From assembly GCF_963676935.1 (NCBI RefSeq), contig NZ_OY781470.1, forward strand, positions 1,584,680 to 1,648,679: a stretch of 64,000 nucleotides of DNA, read 5' to 3'. A program made the position numbers and the translations under genes. The notes beneath the pieces were generated by a model that searched no databases, was not told where the DNA came from, and was given only the letters and a program-made list of their open reading frames with translations. This document shows, piece by piece, positions 27,085 to 35,555 of this stretch. This DNA comes from Halarcobacter sp. (GTDB lineage Bacteria; Campylobacterota; Campylobacteria; Campylobacterales; Arcobacteraceae). The first letter of the stretch is position 1. Every line of letters starts with the position of its first letter.

Positions 27085-27666
27085 ATGATTGACGCAAATA
27101 TAGTAAAGCTTTTAAGTGACCTATCATTAACAATGTTTAGAAAAAACTTTTTTGGTATATATCATGGTGCAATCTCTGCAAAACTCGATTATAATTCATT
27201 TATCATAAACTCTGCTGATGCAATTTTTGATGAGATGAATGATAACTCTTTTTGTGAATTAAATATGACAAAAAAAGATTATCGATGGAAAATTGCAAGT
27301 ATAGAATCAGATATTCATTCAACTATATATACAAATATCCATGAAGCAAAATATATCGCTTTTGGTGTACCTATTTATACAACTGCTTATACATTTGAAC
27401 ATGATGAGATTGTATTAGATGATTTTTTTGGAAAAACAACATTAGGTGGTAAAGTTCCAATTTACGATCCAGGAGATTTCAATACTTGGTATGATAGAAA
27501 TGCTTTAGAAATTACAAAATATCTAAAAGAAAGCAATGAAAGAATTATGGTAATTAGAGGAATTGGTACATATGTTTATGATAGAGACATCAATAATTTA
27601 GTAAAAAGAGTAGCAATTTTAGAGAACTCTTGTAGACTTTTGAGCCTAAAATCATCATATCAATAA
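27085..27666 (+). CDS. Class II aldolase/adducin-family protein
   Basis: The 193-residue protein has a class II aldolase/adducin fold, seen in LSLTMFRKNFFGIYHGAISAKLDYNSFIIN at the N-terminus and HEAKYIAFGVPIYTTAYTFEH in the middle. The usual zinc-binding His pattern is only partly visible (SDIHSTIYTNIHEAKY holds two His). Classic members are fuculose-phosphate aldolases or methylthioribulose-phosphate dehydratases, but this short version is typical of Campylobacterota and its substrate is unknown. It lies alone between divergent rsmH and the HU gene. Confidence 0.75.
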   Translation: MIDANIVKLLSDLSLTMFRKNFFGIYHGAISAKLDYNSFIINSADAIFDEMNDNSFCELNMTKKDYRWKIASIESDIHSTIYTNIHEAKYIAFGVPIYTTAYTFEHDEIVLDDFFGKTTLGGKVPIYDPGDFNTWYDRNALEITKYLKESNERIMVIRGIGTYVYDRDINNLVKRVAILENSCRLLSLKSSYQ

Positions 27667-27782
27667 TAAAAATGTACATTTTTGTGTAATAATTTGACTT
27701 AGGAGCCTCATTTTTAGCTATTTTAAAGCTTAAATACTATAAAGTTTTTAAATATTTTAAATCTTACACAAGGAGTTCTTCT

Positions 27783-28058
27783 ATGAACAAAGCTGAATTT
27801 ATTGACGCAGTTGCAGCAAAGGCTGGATTATCTAAAAAAGATGCTAAAGGTGCAGTTGATGCAGTATTAGATACAATTACTGAGACTTTAGTAAAAAAAG
27901 AAACTGTAAGTTTCATCGGATTCGGTACTTTTAGTACAGCTGATAGAGCTGAGAGAACTGCAAAAGTTCCTGGAACAGATAAAACTGTTAAAGTTCCAGC
28001 TACAACTGTTGCAAAATTCAAAGTTGGAAAAGCGTTAAAAGAAGCAGTTGCTAAATAA
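27783..28058 (+). CDS. hup: HU-family DNA-binding protein
   Basis: HU is a small dimeric nucleoid protein that bends DNA. The 91-residue sequence shows MNKAEFIDAVAAKAGLSKKDAK, the dimer core VSFIGFGTFSTADRAER, a beta-arm containing PGTDKTVKVPATT and the closing VAKFKVGKALKEAV. A strong AAGGAG ribosome site and a strong UUCG-loop terminator frame the gene, which fits a highly expressed single-gene transcript. The arm carries PATT where many HU proteins have PAxxxP, a mild variation. Confidence 0.95.
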   Translation: MNKAEFIDAVAAKAGLSKKDAKGAVDAVLDTITETLVKKETVSFIGFGTFSTADRAERTAKVPGTDKTVKVPATTVAKFKVGKALKEAVAK

Positions 28059-28080
28059 TTACTTCTTTTTATTTTTCTAA

Positions 28081-28110
28081 AAGGGAAACCTTCGGGTTTC
28101 CCTTTTTTTT
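28081..28110 (+). terminator. Rho-independent terminator of the HU gene
   Basis: A 10-base-pair stem (AAGGGAAACC / GGTTTCCCTT) closes a TTCG tetraloop and runs directly into a T run. It begins 22 bases after the HU stop and is the strongest terminator in the window. Confidence 0.95.
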
Positions 28111-28145
28111 ACTCTAATTTAAATAACTTATTAAGAATTATTTAG

Positions 28146-28151
28146 TATAAT
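28146..28151 (+). promoter_or_regulatory. Minus-10 element of the tRNA-Leu promoter
   Basis: A perfect TATAAT stands 18 bases before the mature tRNA 5' end. No convincing minus-35 box precedes it, as is common in Campylobacterota. The element lies downstream of the HU terminator, so the tRNA has its own transcript. Confidence 0.6.
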
Positions 28152-28169
28152 TCTTTCCTCTTTTAAAGT

Positions 28170-28256
28170 GCCCGTGTGGTGAAACTGGTAAACACGTCGG
28201 ATTCAAAATCCGATGACTTCACGGTCTTGTCGGTTCGAGTCCGACCACGGGTACCA
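28170..28256 (+). tRNA. tRNA-Leu (CAA)
   Basis: The acceptor arms GCCCGTG (28170-28176) and CACGGGT (28246-28252) pair with one G-U. The anticodon stem TCGGA/TCCGA holds the loop TTCAAAA, so the anticodon is CAA. A long variable arm marks a class II tRNA, the T arm reads TCGGTTCGAGTCCGA, and CCA is encoded at 28254-28256. It reads leucine UUG codons. Confidence 0.97.
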
Positions 28257-28348
28257 CTTAAAATAAATTAAAAAATATCAACTAATTAAATTATATCTTT
28301 ACTTTTTTATTATAATTGATAATATAAATAAAAATATAAAGGCAATTT

Positions 28349-28912
28349 ATGAGATATATTAAACTTTTTACAATTATTACAACTATAATAATTCTTTTTT
28401 CTGGTTTTTGGTCTGGAGATTCTAAAGAAGAACAAAGACAAGATAGAATTAAAATGGCACAGAAAACTTTAAATGACTTATACAAATATGATTCAAAAGC
28501 AAAAAATATAATTAAAAAATCATATGGATATGCTGTATTTAGTAATGTAGGGGTTAATCTTGTTTTATTATCAGCTGAAGGTGGTACAGGGATAGCACAT
28601 AATAATCAAACTGGTAAAAATATTTATATGAATATGGCTTCAGGTGGAGTAGGATTTGGATTAGGAATTAAAGATTTTAGAGCAGTATTTTTATTCGAAA
28701 ACAAAAAAGTATTTGATAATTTTGTTGAATATGGTTGGGAAGCAAATGCCCAAGCAGATGCAGCTGCAAAAGCAGGGAAAAAAGGTGGTGCCTTTGGGGC
28801 TGCAATTACTGTAGCACCAGGGATTAGACTTTATAAGATGACTAAAAATGGTCTTGCTTTACAAGCAACAATTCAAGGTACTAAATACTGGAAAGATACA
28901 GATTTAAATTAA
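28349..28912 (+). CDS. SYLF-domain (YSC84-like) lipid-binding protein
   Basis: The SYLF domain binds phospholipids. After an N-terminal hydrophobic signal (residues 4-21), the 187-residue protein shows the family order: YGYAVFSNVGVNLVLLSAEGGTGIAHN, MNMASGGVGFGLGIKDFRAVFLFE and a C-terminal ITVAPGIRLYKMTKNGLALQ. Bacterial members are probably periplasmic or outer-membrane associated. It is a single gene with its own ribosome site (AAAGGCAATTT). Confidence 0.88.
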   Translation: MRYIKLFTIITTIIILFSGFWSGDSKEEQRQDRIKMAQKTLNDLYKYDSKAKNIIKKSYGYAVFSNVGVNLVLLSAEGGTGIAHNNQTGKNIYMNMASGGVGFGLGIKDFRAVFLFENKKVFDNFVEYGWEANAQADAAAKAGKKGGAFGAAITVAPGIRLYKMTKNGLALQATIQGTKYWKDTDLN

Positions 28913-28981
28913 TAGTATCATTAACCACTTTTGCCAATTTGTATCTTTTTATAGTTTGTAGTATTTGAACTAAAATAAAAC

Positions 28982-30013
28982 TTATTCTAATATATCTTCA
29001 ATAAGTTTATTAATTCTCTCTTTTGTGGTATTCCATGAAAATACGAATCTACCACCACCTAAACCAATAAAACTGTAAAATAGCCAATTTTTAGATCTAA
29101 GTTTATTTATAATCTCTTCAGACATCTCTATAAAAACGCTATTTGACTCTACTGGGAACTTTATATTTATATTATCTATCTCATTTATTCTTTTTTCAAA
29201 ATATTTAGCCATACTATTGGCATGTTCTGCATTTTTTCTCCATAGACTATTTTCTAATAATCCAATCCATTGAGCAGAAATAAATCTCATCTTTGAAGCT
29301 AATTGTCCTGCTTGTTTACATCTATAATCAAAGTCTTCAGATAAATCTTTATTAAAAAAGATTACAACCTCTCCCATAGCCATACCATTTTTTGTTCCAG
29401 AAAAGCATAAAACATCTATCCCAACTTTCCAAGTTATATCTGCTGGTTTACAACCTAAACTTACAACTGCATTAGCAAATCTTGCACCATCCATTTGTAT
29501 ATGAAGATTATGTTCATTTGCTACTTTCTTAATCTCTTTTAACTCTTCTATTGTATAAACTGTTCCTAATTCAGTTGATTGTGTAATAGAAATCACTTTT
29601 GGTTTTGGATAATGTATATCATCTCTTTTAGTTGCTAAATAACTTATCTCTTTAGGGGTTAATTTTCCATTATTTGAATTAGCAACAAGTAATTTTGCAC
29701 CATTTGAAAAAAATTCTGGTGCACCACATTCATCTGTTTCAATATGTGCTACATCACTACAAATAATACTATGATAAGAGTTGCATAATGATGCCAAACT
29801 TAAAGAGTTTGCAGCTGTCCCATTAAATACAAAAAAAACTTCACAATCTATTTCAAATAGTTCTCTTAATTTATCTGCTGCAAATTTCGTATAAAAATCA
29901 TTTCCATAAGCTGGAGCATAATCATTATTTAATTCTATTATTTTTTCAAGTACTTCAGGACAAATTTGCGAATAATTATCACTAGCAAATTGTTCCTCTA
30001 TCTTTTCGTACAT
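28982..30013 (-). CDS. ltaE: Low-specificity L-threonine aldolase
   Basis: This PLP enzyme splits L-threonine or allo-threonine into glycine and acetaldehyde. The 343-residue protein contains FASDNYSQICPEV at the start, the cofactor-binding VFNGTAANSLSL, HIETDECGAPE, the aspartate in HIQMDGARFANA and the PLP lysine in CFSGTKNGMAMGE. The ATG at 30013 has a plausible AAAGGATAA site. It is divergent from the feo cluster, across a 266-base AT-rich region. Confidence 0.92.
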   Translation of the reverse strand: MYEKIEEQFASDNYSQICPEVLEKIIELNNDYAPAYGNDFYTKFAADKLRELFEIDCEVFFVFNGTAANSLSLASLCNSYHSIICSDVAHIETDECGAPEFFSNGAKLLVANSNNGKLTPKEISYLATKRDDIHYPKPKVISITQSTELGTVYTIEELKEIKKVANEHNLHIQMDGARFANAVVSLGCKPADITWKVGIDVLCFSGTKNGMAMGEVVIFFNKDLSEDFDYRCKQAGQLASKMRFISAQWIGLLENSLWRKNAEHANSMAKYFEKRINEIDNINIKFPVESNSVFIEMSEEIINKLRSKNWLFYSFIGLGGGRFVFSWNTTKERINKLIEDILE

Positions 30014-30176
30014 ATTTATCCTTTCTTTTTATACTATTTAACTTATGCAATATTAAAAATAAGAATAATTATAACATTATAAAAAAGTATATTTTATTTC
30101 TATATGATATAAAATATACTTATATTCACAATTATAAAAACCATACAAGTATCTTTAATTTAACTTAATATTGAAT

Positions 30177-30182
30177 TATAAT
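30177..30182 (+). promoter_or_regulatory. Candidate minus-10 box upstream of the feo cluster
   Basis: A TATAAT hexamer lies about 50 bases upstream of the Fur-box-like palindrome and 98 bases before the first feo-cluster start codon. AT-rich context makes chance matches likely, so this is a weak call. The rest of 30014-30279 holds nothing else I can name. Confidence 0.3.
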
Positions 30183-30228
30183 TTAACTTTTATATAAAAA
30201 TTTCAAAATTTTAAGCTTTTAACAAGTT

Positions 30229-30247
30229 AATAATGATTATCATATTG
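30229..30247. promoter_or_regulatory. Fur-box-like palindrome upstream of the feo cluster
   Basis: The 19 bases match the classical Fur consensus GATAATGATAATCATTATC at 14 positions by my count and contain the perfect 5-1-5 palindrome ATGATTATCAT (30234-30244). It lies 33 bases upstream of the first iron gene. Iron-dependent repression by Fur is the expected control of ferrous iron uptake. Confidence 0.72.
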
Positions 30248-30279
30248 ATTATGAATTACATATAAAAAAAGGCAACAAA

Positions 30280-30405
30280 TTGGAAGAGATATTTTTAATA
30301 TTAATTGCTTTACTTTCAGCATATTATCTTTATAAAAAAACATTCAAAAATAATGGTTGCAATTGTGGTAACAAAAGCTGTTCTACACACAAAAAAGATA
30401 ATTAA
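30280..30405 (+). CDS. FeoB-associated Cys-rich membrane protein, 41 aa
   Basis: This tiny gene starts at a TTG seven bases after AAAAAAAGG. The 41-residue product has one N-terminal membrane helix (about residues 3-19, IFLILIALLSAYYLY), a short basic linker and the cysteine cluster NGCNCGNKSC, ending in a basic tail. This is the pattern of the FeoB-associated Cys-rich membrane family found next to feoB in many bacteria, thought to help ferrous iron transport, perhaps by metal handling at the membrane. It directly follows the Fur-box-like site and precedes feoA by 110 bases. Confidence 0.8.
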   Translation: MEEIFLILIALLSAYYLYKKTFKNNGCNCGNKSCSTHKKDN

Positions 30406-30515
30406 CTGATTTTACTATAGATTATCAAACAATGTTGATATTTATTATTCCGTTGTGTTTGACAAAATTTTTAATAAATTAGATAAAGAAGTATTTGAGT
30501 AAGAAGGAATATAGA

Positions 30516-30758
30516 ATGAATGCAAAAATGAAAACTTTGGCATGCTTAAATAAAGGGCAAAGAGCCAAAATAAGTAAGCTAAATGCAAAAGGTAAACTTT
30601 TACATAAACTTTTAGATATGGGATTTGTAAACAATGTAGAGATTGAAGTTATTAGAGAAGCTCCACTTTTTGATCCAATGGAACTTAGACTTCAAAACTA
30701 CCTTTTAACAGTTAGAAAAAGTGAAGCAGAACTTATAGAAGTAGAGGAAAATAAATAG
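30516..30758 (+). CDS. feoA: Ferrous iron transport protein FeoA
   Basis: FeoA is a small SH3-fold cytosolic partner of FeoB. The sequence shows CLNKGQRAKISKLNAKGKLLHKLLDMGF, then a strand-rich C-terminus ending VRKSEAELIEV, which are family marks. An in-frame TTG lies at 30495, but AAGGA at 30504-30508 is placed for the ATG at 30516, giving 80 residues. The stop is immediately followed by the feoB ATG. Confidence 0.9.
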   Translation: MNAKMKTLACLNKGQRAKISKLNAKGKLLHKLLDMGFVNNVEIEVIREAPLFDPMELRLQNYLLTVRKSEAELIEVEENK

Positions 30759-33233
30759 ATGAATAAAATAAAAGTAGCACTTGCAGGTCAACCAAATTGT
30801 GGTAAATCCACAATTTTCAACCTTGTAAGTGGAATAGAACAACACATTGCAAATTATCCTGGAGTAACTGTTGATAAAAAAACAGGTTTTTTTAATTATG
30901 CAAACAATAGAATTGAAATGGTTGACTTACCAGGTACTTATTCATTTAGCTCTTATTCATTAGAAGAAAGGGTTGCAAAAGATTTTATAATAGATGAAAA
31001 CCCAGATGTTATTGTAAATGTAATTGATGCTTCAAATATAAAAAGGAACTTATATTTAACTTTTCAACTTTTAGAAATAGGTCTCCCTGTTGTTGTAATT
31101 TTAAATATGATGGATGTTGCTAAAAGAAGAGATATAGAGATTGACTCAAAAAAAATCTCACAAATGCTTAATTGCCCAGTTGTAGAAGCAAGTGGTGCAA
31201 AAGGGATAGGTGGGGAAGAGATCATGAAAAATATTGTTCATACTGCATCTTCTAAAGATGAGTATGAAGAGTTTGTAATAAACTATGAAGAACTTGAACC
31301 ACATATAAAAAATATTGAAGATAAACTTCAAAAAATAGATTTAAACCAAAGCACAAGATGGCTTGCTATAAAAGCTTTAGAGGGTGACCAACCTATTATT
31401 GATAGATTAAAAAATCATGTACCGGATATAGAAGAGTTTTCAAAAACACAAATTGATGCTTTTCATGAAAAATATGATAAAGATACTGTTTCATTTTTAG
31501 CCTCATTTAGATATGACTCTGCTGATATTATTCATCATAAAGCTATTAAAGAAAAACATAAAGGTGAGCTAACTCTCACAGATAAAGTAGACAAGATAAT
31601 ATTAAATAGATTTTTAGCTATTCCTATTTTAATATTTTTAATGTTTATGGTTTATCAAATATCTATTGTATGGGGTTATAAACTAACAGATTATACTTGG
31701 CCTCTTTTAGCTGCTGTAAAAAACTTTGTAATTGATATAGTTCCTGAAGCAAACTTTACCGATGTTCCAATGATAACAGATTTTGCAGTATGGATGGTAA
31801 ATAGTGCAAATGCCTTGATGAATTATATTCCAATTTTCTTTATTCTTTTTGCTTTAATTGCAATTATGGAAGATGTAGGTTATATGCCACGTATGGCTTT
31901 TATATTGGATAGAGTATTTAAAAGATTTGGACTTCATGGACAATCAACTCTACCTTTAGTATTAGGTGGTGCAATGGTAGGAGGATGTGCGGTTCCAGGA
32001 GTAATGTCCACAAAAGGTATTGCTGATGATAGAGCAAGAATGGCAACAATATTTGCTGTTCCTTATATGAATTGCTTAGCAAAGGTTCCATTTTATACCC
32101 TTATTTTAGGTGCATTTTTCAAACCTGATATGGCTTTAATGATGTTCTTTATCTCTACAATTACTGTATTTATAGCAATGATTGTATCAAAATTTATCAC
32201 ATCTACAATTTTAAAGACAAGGGAAACAGCTCCTTTTTTAATGGAACTTCCACCTTATCATATGCCAACATTCAAAGGTGTAATTATTAGAGCATCACAA
32301 AGAGTTTGGTTATATATTAAGAAAGTTGTAACTATTGTACTTGCTGTGGCTATTATACTTTTTGCTATGCTTCAATTTCCAGGATTAAGTGAAGAATCAC
32401 AAGCTAAATATGATGTAGATTCAAACAAAGCTTTAGCTAGTTTTGATAAGAAAGTTAAAAAATCAAAATATTATGAAGAGGTTGACACAAAAGAAGAAGT
32501 GTCAAAATTGTTAAATTTCTATGATGGTTATAGAGCAAAAAAAATGTCAGGTTCTAGTTCTGTTGATGAAGACTACAAACAAATGAGTGCTTCTATGTAC
32601 AAATATATTAGAACAGGAAAAGATAAAGATGCAAAACTTATAAATAGGGAACTTAGAAAATTATCTAAAAAAAGAAAAAGAATTCTAAGAAATATGAAAA
32701 ATGAAAAAGTTGAAAACTCTATACTTGGTATGGCAGGAAGATCAATTGAACCATTAACTCAATATGCAGGCTTTGATTGGAAAATCAATGTTGCCTTTTT
32801 AAGTTCTTTTGCTGCAAGAGAAAGTGCTGTTGCAACTTTGGGAAGTTTATACGAGAACAATAAGGCAGATAATATGAGAGCTGAAGAAGCGATGGCTCAA
32901 AATAGTGGATATACCCCACTTCATGCAGTTGCAATTATTATTTTCATGATTTTAACGCCACCTTGTATTGCAACAATGATAGTTGTTAAAATACAAACAG
33001 ATAGCTACAAATGGATGATGTTTGCAATATTTTTCCCAGTATTTTTAGGATTAATACTATCCTCTTTAGTATTTACACTAGGTCTTAACTTTGGTTGGAG
33101 TGGTCTTGATGCAATGACTTACTTTTATATAACGATAGTTGTAATTGCTTTAATAATAGGATTATTCCCAAATAAAAATATAAATTGGAAGGGTGGATTA
33201 AAACCCAAAATCAATAAACAAATTCAATCTTAA
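30759..33233 (+). CDS. feoB: Ferrous iron transporter FeoB
   Basis: FeoB imports Fe(II) across the inner membrane. The N-terminal G domain has the P-loop GQPNCGKST (10-18), the DLPGTYSF switch segment and NMMD for guanine recognition. The membrane part begins near residue 280, with two gate repeats (LVLGGAMVGGCAVPGVMS and the VAFLSSFAARES region). A charged loop of about 100 residues (about 545-650) separates the spans and is unusually lysine-rich. The length of 824 is above the common 700-780 because of this insertion. It directly abuts feoA and is followed by two secreted-protein genes. Confidence 0.95.
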   Translation: MNKIKVALAGQPNCGKSTIFNLVSGIEQHIANYPGVTVDKKTGFFNYANNRIEMVDLPGTYSFSSYSLEERVAKDFIIDENPDVIVNVIDASNIKRNLYLTFQLLEIGLPVVVILNMMDVAKRRDIEIDSKKISQMLNCPVVEASGAKGIGGEEIMKNIVHTASSKDEYEEFVINYEELEPHIKNIEDKLQKIDLNQSTRWLAIKALEGDQPIIDRLKNHVPDIEEFSKTQIDAFHEKYDKDTVSFLASFRYDSADIIHHKAIKEKHKGELTLTDKVDKIILNRFLAIPILIFLMFMVYQISIVWGYKLTDYTWPLLAAVKNFVIDIVPEANFTDVPMITDFAVWMVNSANALMNYIPIFFILFALIAIMEDVGYMPRMAFILDRVFKRFGLHGQSTLPLVLGGAMVGGCAVPGVMSTKGIADDRARMATIFAVPYMNCLAKVPFYTLILGAFFKPDMALMMFFISTITVFIAMIVSKFITSTILKTRETAPFLMELPPYHMPTFKGVIIRASQRVWLYIKKVVTIVLAVAIILFAMLQFPGLSEESQAKYDVDSNKALASFDKKVKKSKYYEEVDTKEEVSKLLNFYDGYRAKKMSGSSSVDEDYKQMSASMYKYIRTGKDKDAKLINRELRKLSKKRKRILRNMKNEKVENSILGMAGRSIEPLTQYAGFDWKINVAFLSSFAARESAVATLGSLYENNKADNMRAEEAMAQNSGYTPLHAVAIIIFMILTPPCIATMIVVKIQTDSYKWMMFAIFFPVFLGLILSSLVFTLGLNFGWSGLDAMTYFYITIVVIALIIGLFPNKNINWKGGLKPKINKQIQS

Positions 33234-33250
33234 AATAAAGGAGACAAAAG

Positions 33251-33550
33251 ATGAAAAAAATTTTATTAGGTCTTGCATTTGTTGCAAGTTCAATGTTTGC
33301 TCATACAGCGATTATGAGTTGTTTTGATAATGGAGATGAAACAATCACTTGCGAAGGTGGTTTTTCTGATGGTAGTAGTGCAAGTGGTGTAAAATTTCAT
33401 GTTTTAAAAGATGGAAAAATCATTTATGAAGCAAAAATGAATGAAGATAGCGAAGTTACTTTTAAAAAGCCTTCAGGTACTTATACTGCTGTATTTGATG
33501 CAGGTGAAGGACATCAAGTTCATGTAAAAGGTTCAGATATTACTGAATAA
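33251..33550 (+). CDS. Small periplasmic protein with predicted N-terminal His after signal cleavage
   Basis: The signal peptide (residues 1-17, ending SMFA) is followed directly by HTAIMSCFDNGDETITCEGG. Cleavage would leave His1 as the mature N-terminus, with two cysteines about 10 residues apart that may form a disulfide. The rest is strand-rich with an Ig/Fn3-like look (GVKFHVLKDGKIIYEAKM) and a C-terminal GHQVHVKG. I do not recognise a named family. It sits 17 bases after feoB and has a GGAGA ribosome site, so it belongs to the iron-uptake transcript. A metal-binding role is inferred. Confidence 0.65.
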   Translation: MKKILLGLAFVASSMFAHTAIMSCFDNGDETITCEGGFSDGSSASGVKFHVLKDGKIIYEAKMNEDSEVTFKKPSGTYTAVFDAGEGHQVHVKGSDITE

Positions 33551-33570
33551 GTAAAAAAATATAATATTTG

Positions 33571-33613
33571 TAAGTGTTATTTTAGATCTAAAAAAGTCTA
33601 AAGTTAACACTTA
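33571..33613 (+). terminator. Stem-loop between the two secreted-protein genes of the feo cluster
   Basis: TAAGTGTTA and TAACACTTA form a 9-base arm, extended inward by TTTAGA/TCTAAA with one unpaired base and an A-rich loop. It is not followed by a T run, so it may weaken read-through or protect the upstream mRNA end rather than fully terminate. Confidence 0.5.
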
Positions 33614-33648
33614 ATTATAACTATAAATTAGAAAAAATTGGAGAAGAA

Positions 33649-34440
33649 ATGAAAAAGACAATCGTAGGATTAGCCGCGGCAACAGTTTTAGCAACAGGAG
33701 CATTAGCACACTTTCAAATGGTATATACACCAAATACAGCATTAGAAAAAGGTAAAACAATAGAGTTTAAACATGTATTTACTCACCCATTTGCAGATGA
33801 ACATACAATGGATATGGCAGGAGTAGAAGAGTTTTATGTAATTAATAAAGGTAAAAAGAAAGATTTAATAGATAGTTTAAAACCTATCACTTGGAAAGGT
33901 AAACATAACTCAGGAAAAGCTTTTGAATCATCATATAAAGCTAGAAGAATGGGGGATCATGTATTTGTTATGAAACCAGTTCCATATTTTGAAGCAGGTG
34001 AAGGGATTTATATCCAACAAATTACAAAAACAGTAATCAATGTAGCAGGAACACCAACAGATTGGGATGCGCAATTAGGATTAAAAGCTGAGATTGTACC
34101 ATTAACAAAACCTTATTCAATTTGGGAAGGTGGAAGTTTTACAGGTATAGTAAAATCAAATGGAAAACCTGTACCTTTTGCAGAAATAGAAGTTGAATAT
34201 ATAAATAATACACCGGATATGAAAAACAATGCAATGGGACCAAATAAATACGAAGCACCACAAGATTCATTTGTAACAATGGGAATCAAAGCAAATAAAG
34301 ATGGTGAGTTTACATTCTCAATTCCTAAAGCTGGATTTTGGGGATTTTGCGCGCTTGGTGCTGGTCCTGACAAAGAATACAAAGGTAAAGAACTAAGTCA
34401 AGATGCTGTTATTTGGGTTGAAGCTAAACCTATGAAATAA
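33649..34440 (+). CDS. DUF4198-family periplasmic metal-uptake-associated protein
   Basis: The protein carries a signal peptide (1-20, ending GALA) and then begins HFQMVYTPNTALEKG, so the predicted mature N-terminus is histidine, as in many DUF4198/NikK-like proteins linked to nickel, cobalt or iron transporters. Later His are in KHVFTHPFADEHTMDM (about residues 42-57). The C-terminal region (about 155-262) is a carboxypeptidase-regulatory-like beta domain (GSFTGIVKSNGKPVPFAEIEVEY). It lies downstream of feoB and a related secreted protein, separated by a stem-loop. A role in delivering or sensing metal in the periplasm is inferred. Confidence 0.78.
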   Translation: MKKTIVGLAAATVLATGALAHFQMVYTPNTALEKGKTIEFKHVFTHPFADEHTMDMAGVEEFYVINKGKKKDLIDSLKPITWKGKHNSGKAFESSYKARRMGDHVFVMKPVPYFEAGEGIYIQQITKTVINVAGTPTDWDAQLGLKAEIVPLTKPYSIWEGGSFTGIVKSNGKPVPFAEIEVEYINNTPDMKNNAMGPNKYEAPQDSFVTMGIKANKDGEFTFSIPKAGFWGFCALGAGPDKEYKGKELSQDAVIWVEAKPMK

Positions 34441-34441
34441 A

Positions 34442-34473
34442 AACAATAAAAGAGAATTTTCTCTTTTATTGTT
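34442..34473 (+). terminator. Terminator after the feo cluster
   Basis: A perfect 15-base-pair inverted repeat (AACAATAAAAGAGAA / TTCTCTTTTATTGTT) with a two-base centre starts one base after the DUF4198 stop. The 3' arm is U-rich and itself supplies the T stretch. The following 225 bases up to the flagellin gene are AT-rich, with no site I can name. Confidence 0.8.
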
Positions 34474-34698
34474 ATATATAAATAAATTCTAAATTTTAAA
34501 ATCACTTTTATAAAAATTGAGCCATCATATTCAAATAATAACTAAAATTCTAAATATTGCAGAATACTGAAATATTATCCTAAAAAAAGAAAATAAGCAT
34601 TAAAATACATAGTTAGAAAAATAACTAATATTTCTACTTAATAATTTTTTAAAAAAGAAAGTACTAAAATTGATTAAATACTCTAGAAAGGAGTCATT

Positions 34699-35526
34699 AT
34701 GCAAATAGGAAATAATGTACAATATGACCCATCAGTATATGTTAACTTAAATCAGTCTTTGAATAGAATTTCAGCTGGTGCACAAACATCTGCTGCAGAA
34801 GATCCTGCTGCATTAAGTATAGCAGAACAGTTAAAAGCGGATAATTCTGGTGTAGCACAAGCTGTTGAAAACACTTCTAATGCTATAGCAGCTGTTCAAA
34901 TTGGTGATCAAGCTTTAGGTGAACAATCAAGTATATTAAATCAAGTAAGAGAAAATCTTTTACAAGCATCAACTGATACAACTTCAGATGAAGGTAGACA
35001 AGCACTATTAAATGAGACACAAGATTTATTGAAAAATCTAAATAATATTGCTAGTAGTACAAACTATAATGGTCAAACTTTACTACAAAATTCACAAAGT
35101 GATACATCAGGTTCTGAAGTTTTACAATTTCAAGCAGGAGAAAATTCTAACGATATAATAGAGACAGATGCAGTCCAATCAAATACAGAAGGTTTAGGAT
35201 TAGATGGTTTATTAAGTCAAGATGCTTCAACATTTAATGCTGAAACTGCCAGAGGTTTTTTAGATACAATTGATTCAGCAATAGATACAGTAAATAGCTA
35301 TAGATCAGATTTAGGTTCTACACAAAACCAATTACAAAGTTCTATGGGAAGTCTTATGACACAATATACTGAAACAAGTAGTGCTACTTCTATTATTCAA
35401 GATGTTGATTATGCACAAGAAGTTGCAAATTTCAGTAAACAAAATATATTAGCTCAAGTTGGCGCTTATGCAGCTGCTCAATCTAATAATATTAATCAAA
35501 ATATTGTAAATAGATTACTTACATAA
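34699..35526 (+). CDS. fla: Flagellin, short form
   Basis: The 275-residue protein has both conserved flagellin ends: an N-terminal D0/D1 helix region (LNQSLNRISAGAQTSAAEDPAALSIAEQL) and a C-terminal one (YAQEVANFSKQNILAQVGAYAAAQSNNINQNIVNRLL). The middle is reduced to about 70 residues, so little surface-exposed D2/D3 is left. The start has an AAAGGAG site. I see neither a sigma-28 nor a sigma-54 promoter upstream, which agrees with reports that arcobacters lack both flagellar sigma factors. The gene stands alone here; other flagellar genes are not in the window. Confidence 0.9.
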   Translation: MQIGNNVQYDPSVYVNLNQSLNRISAGAQTSAAEDPAALSIAEQLKADNSGVAQAVENTSNAIAAVQIGDQALGEQSSILNQVRENLLQASTDTTSDEGRQALLNETQDLLKNLNNIASSTNYNGQTLLQNSQSDTSGSEVLQFQAGENSNDIIETDAVQSNTEGLGLDGLLSQDASTFNAETARGFLDTIDSAIDTVNSYRSDLGSTQNQLQSSMGSLMTQYTETSSATSIIQDVDYAQEVANFSKQNILAQVGAYAAAQSNNINQNIVNRLLT

Positions 35527-35555
35527 TTAAACCTAAGTTTAAAACTTAGGTTTAA
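35527..35555. terminator. Bidirectional terminator after the flagellin gene
   Basis: TTAAACCTAAGTTT and AAACTTAGGTTTAA form a perfect 14-base inverted repeat around one central base. It begins one base after the flagellin stop and includes the stop codon of the convergent glycine-zipper gene (35552-35554). Confidence 0.8.

Noticed and set aside
30426-30463. TCAAACA/TGTTTGA inverted repeat between the 41-residue gene and feoA
   Set aside because: Only seven base pairs with a loop of more than 20 bases and no T run. It does not look like a terminator or a convincing operator.
33571-33613. Riboswitch upstream of the DUF4198 gene
   Set aside because: The region is a single imperfect hairpin without a second stem or any conserved riboswitch core that I recognise. 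I list it only as a stem-loop.
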